Shown here piece by piece: positions 5,195 through 6,172 of a stretch of DNA of 6,172 nt (position 1 is the stretch's first letter; every line of letters starts with the position of its first letter). The position numbers and the translations under genes were made by a program. The DNA is taken from the NCBI GenBank assembly GCA_944325615.1, contig CALVAU010000008.1:1-6172 (forward strand), given 5' to 3'. The notes under the pieces were generated by a model. That model saw nothing but the letters and a program-made list of their open reading frames with translations. It ran no database searches and was not told the origin of the DNA. This DNA is from Candidatus Gastranaerophilales bacterium. GTDB lineage: Bacteria > Cyanobacteriota > Vampirovibrionia > Gastranaerophilales > Gastranaerophilaceae.

Positions 5195-6112
5195 TCAAAA
5201 ATTTGCAAAAAAGAAATAAATCGTGTTTGTGTCATTATAAACAGAAACCCCTGACGTATATCTATCGTCTTGAGTGCTCCTGTGTAAAATACAAATCTTA
5301 TCAGCCTTTTGTAATTCAGACGGATAAATATTAACGTCATAGCTATTTATTTTATTTTTAGTTGTTAATATTTCACACTTGCTGTTTTTTAACACATTAT
5401 CGATATACTCTTTATCAATATCAAACCTGACATAATGTGTATTGTATCCATCAAAAGAGTCTTCCAGTTGAAAATAATAGTTTGTGGCGTTTGCTGGAAT
5501 TTCTTGAGAAAAAAATGAAAAATCTCCATTTTTTGTGTCTGCTTTTATTTCTTTTAACATTTCATGATATTTTGAAACCTTTATAGCTCTGTCTTTTAGA
5601 GAATTAAACATCGCTACACCTATAAACAAAAATACAAGTAATCCAATGAGTACAAAGGTTTTAAATATGTTTAAAATACAAGATGAATATTTTGATTTAG
5701 AAAGTTTGAGCCAAGCTAACAATGAACAATAACTTAATAAGAACCCACCACCGATAAGAAGGTAAGTTATAATGCCAAATTTTTCAAATATATTAATGTT
5801 CAAAATCAATACAATAAAATCCAAAATAGCGGAAATAACAAGCATTGTGATTCTGTATTTTTTATTATTTGCTAAGTTTTCCCAAAAAGCCAAAGCTTTC
5901 ATTTTATATTTTTTTTGAATTTCAAAAATTATCGGTAATACGCTTATCTTAAAAACCAAGTTTATAAACAAAGCAAGGAAAACAAATAAAAGGAAATAAT
6001 GTTCTGCTCCACCATCCCAAAAGATAATCGCACCTATTATTCCCAAAAGAGTGCTAGGAATAATATTACTTGAAATAATTAAAGCTAAAATAGCAAAGAT
6101 TATTTTATTCAT
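5195..6112 (-). CDS. Two-module membrane protein: GGG membrane module plus C-terminal YYFQxEDxFDG module (305 aa)
   Basis: This is the full-length member of the local family; I know no named family for it. Residues 3-135 form the membrane module: hydrophobic segments at about 3-31, 39-63, 88-108 and 113-135, a basic loop (EIQKKYKMKALAFWENLANNKKYR, 64-87), and GGGFLLSYCSLLAWL at 121-135. These correspond to the whole 157- and 160-aa proteins. A fifth TM follows at about 145-168, then a linker (KYHEMLKEIKA, 181-191). The C-terminal module at about 197-305 has ATNYYFQLEDSFDG, YVRFDIDKEYIDNVL, CILH, DRYTSG and the terminal IYFFFANF, shared with the 232-aa protein. Five TMs with N-terminus inside put that module outside, though fewer or more helices are possible. 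The ATG at 6112 has no Shine-Dalgarno but does have a promoter ending six bases before it. It is 86 bp upstream of the 160-aa gene. Confidence 0.82.
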   Translation of the reverse strand: MNKIIFAILALIISSNIIPSTLLGIIGAIIFWDGGAEHYFLLFVFLALFINLVFKISVLPIIFEIQKKYKMKALAFWENLANNKKYRITMLVISAILDFIVLILNINIFEKFGIITYLLIGGGFLLSYCSLLAWLKLSKSKYSSCILNIFKTFVLIGLLVFLFIGVAMFNSLKDRAIKVSKYHEMLKEIKADTKNGDFSFFSQEIPANATNYYFQLEDSFDGYNTHYVRFDIDKEYIDNVLKNSKCEILTTKNKINSYDVNIYPSELQKADKICILHRSTQDDRYTSGVSVYNDTNTIYFFFANF

Positions 6113-6118
6113 TGTATA

Positions 6119-6147
6119 AATATATAAAATTTTTAATTATCTGTAAA
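6119..6147 (-). promoter_or_regulatory. Promoter placed for leaderless transcription of the 305-aa gene
   Basis: On the minus strand TTTACA (6142-6147, five of six to consensus) is followed after exactly 17 bases by TATATT (6119-6124, five of six), then TATACA and the ATG at 6112. This is the best complete -35/-10 pair of block B and would start transcription on the A of the ATG. Confidence 0.5.
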
Positions 6148-6172
6148 TAATCTAAACTTGTATTTTGTATTC

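Noticed and set aside
3318..6112. Block B as a toxin-immunity or anti-phage system
   Set aside because: Tandem small membrane paralogues resemble immunity arrays, but no toxin, nuclease, nucleotide-signalling enzyme or effector domain is visible, so this remains only a speculation.

Overview
The window is very AT-rich and gene-dense, with no rRNA, tRNA, CRISPR array, transposase or phage gene visible. The TonB-type C-terminal domain at 406-1122 (PYMRELQRRIKMNWEPPKG, ending in FDYNVFG) and the CPYCAEKIK..AKKCRFCGEWI-type zinc ribbons resemble proteins I associate with gut Candidatus Gastranaerophilales (Vampirovibrionia/Melainabacteria). That assignment comes from memory of protein style and is moderate at best. 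All three standard stop codons are used.

Layout. A single plus-strand gene (58-399) encodes a DUF4186 protein. It converges, with only six bases between the stop codons, on seven minus-strand genes. Read in the direction of transcription (right to left), these form two blocks. Block A (3107 to 406) is a compact three-gene operon: a membrane protein with two zinc ribbons, a zinc ribbon-TM-TPR protein, and a secreted protein with a TonB-type C-terminal domain. The genes abut or overlap, each has a clear Shine-Dalgarno sequence, and there is a good sigma70-type promoter (TTGTTG-17-TATAAT) in the 210-bp gap upstream. The shared zinc ribbons and membrane anchors suggest a cell-envelope assembly, but its job is unknown.

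Block B (6112 to 3318) is the unusual part: four related membrane-protein genes of no family I can name, built from two exchangeable modules. The gene at 5195-6112 carries both: an N-terminal membrane module with a GGG-containing last helix, and a C-terminal module presumed to lie outside the cytoplasm (YYFQxEDxFDG ... RYTSG ... ending in NF/DF). The genes at 4626-5108 and 4054-4527 are tandem duplicates carrying only the membrane module. The gene at 3318-4016 carries only the C-terminal module behind three other TM helices. Between the two duplicates lies a short in-frame scar joining the linker of the long form directly to its last three codons. Relative to the long gene exactly 330 nt (110 codons) are missing, so the short genes probably arose by deletion from a two-module ancestor.

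All four block B genes lack a Shine-Dalgarno sequence. Each has a -10-like hexamer (TATAAT three times, TATATT once) ending exactly six bases before the ATG. This is the geometry expected if transcription starts on the A of the start codon (leaderless mRNA), and it contrasts sharply with block A.
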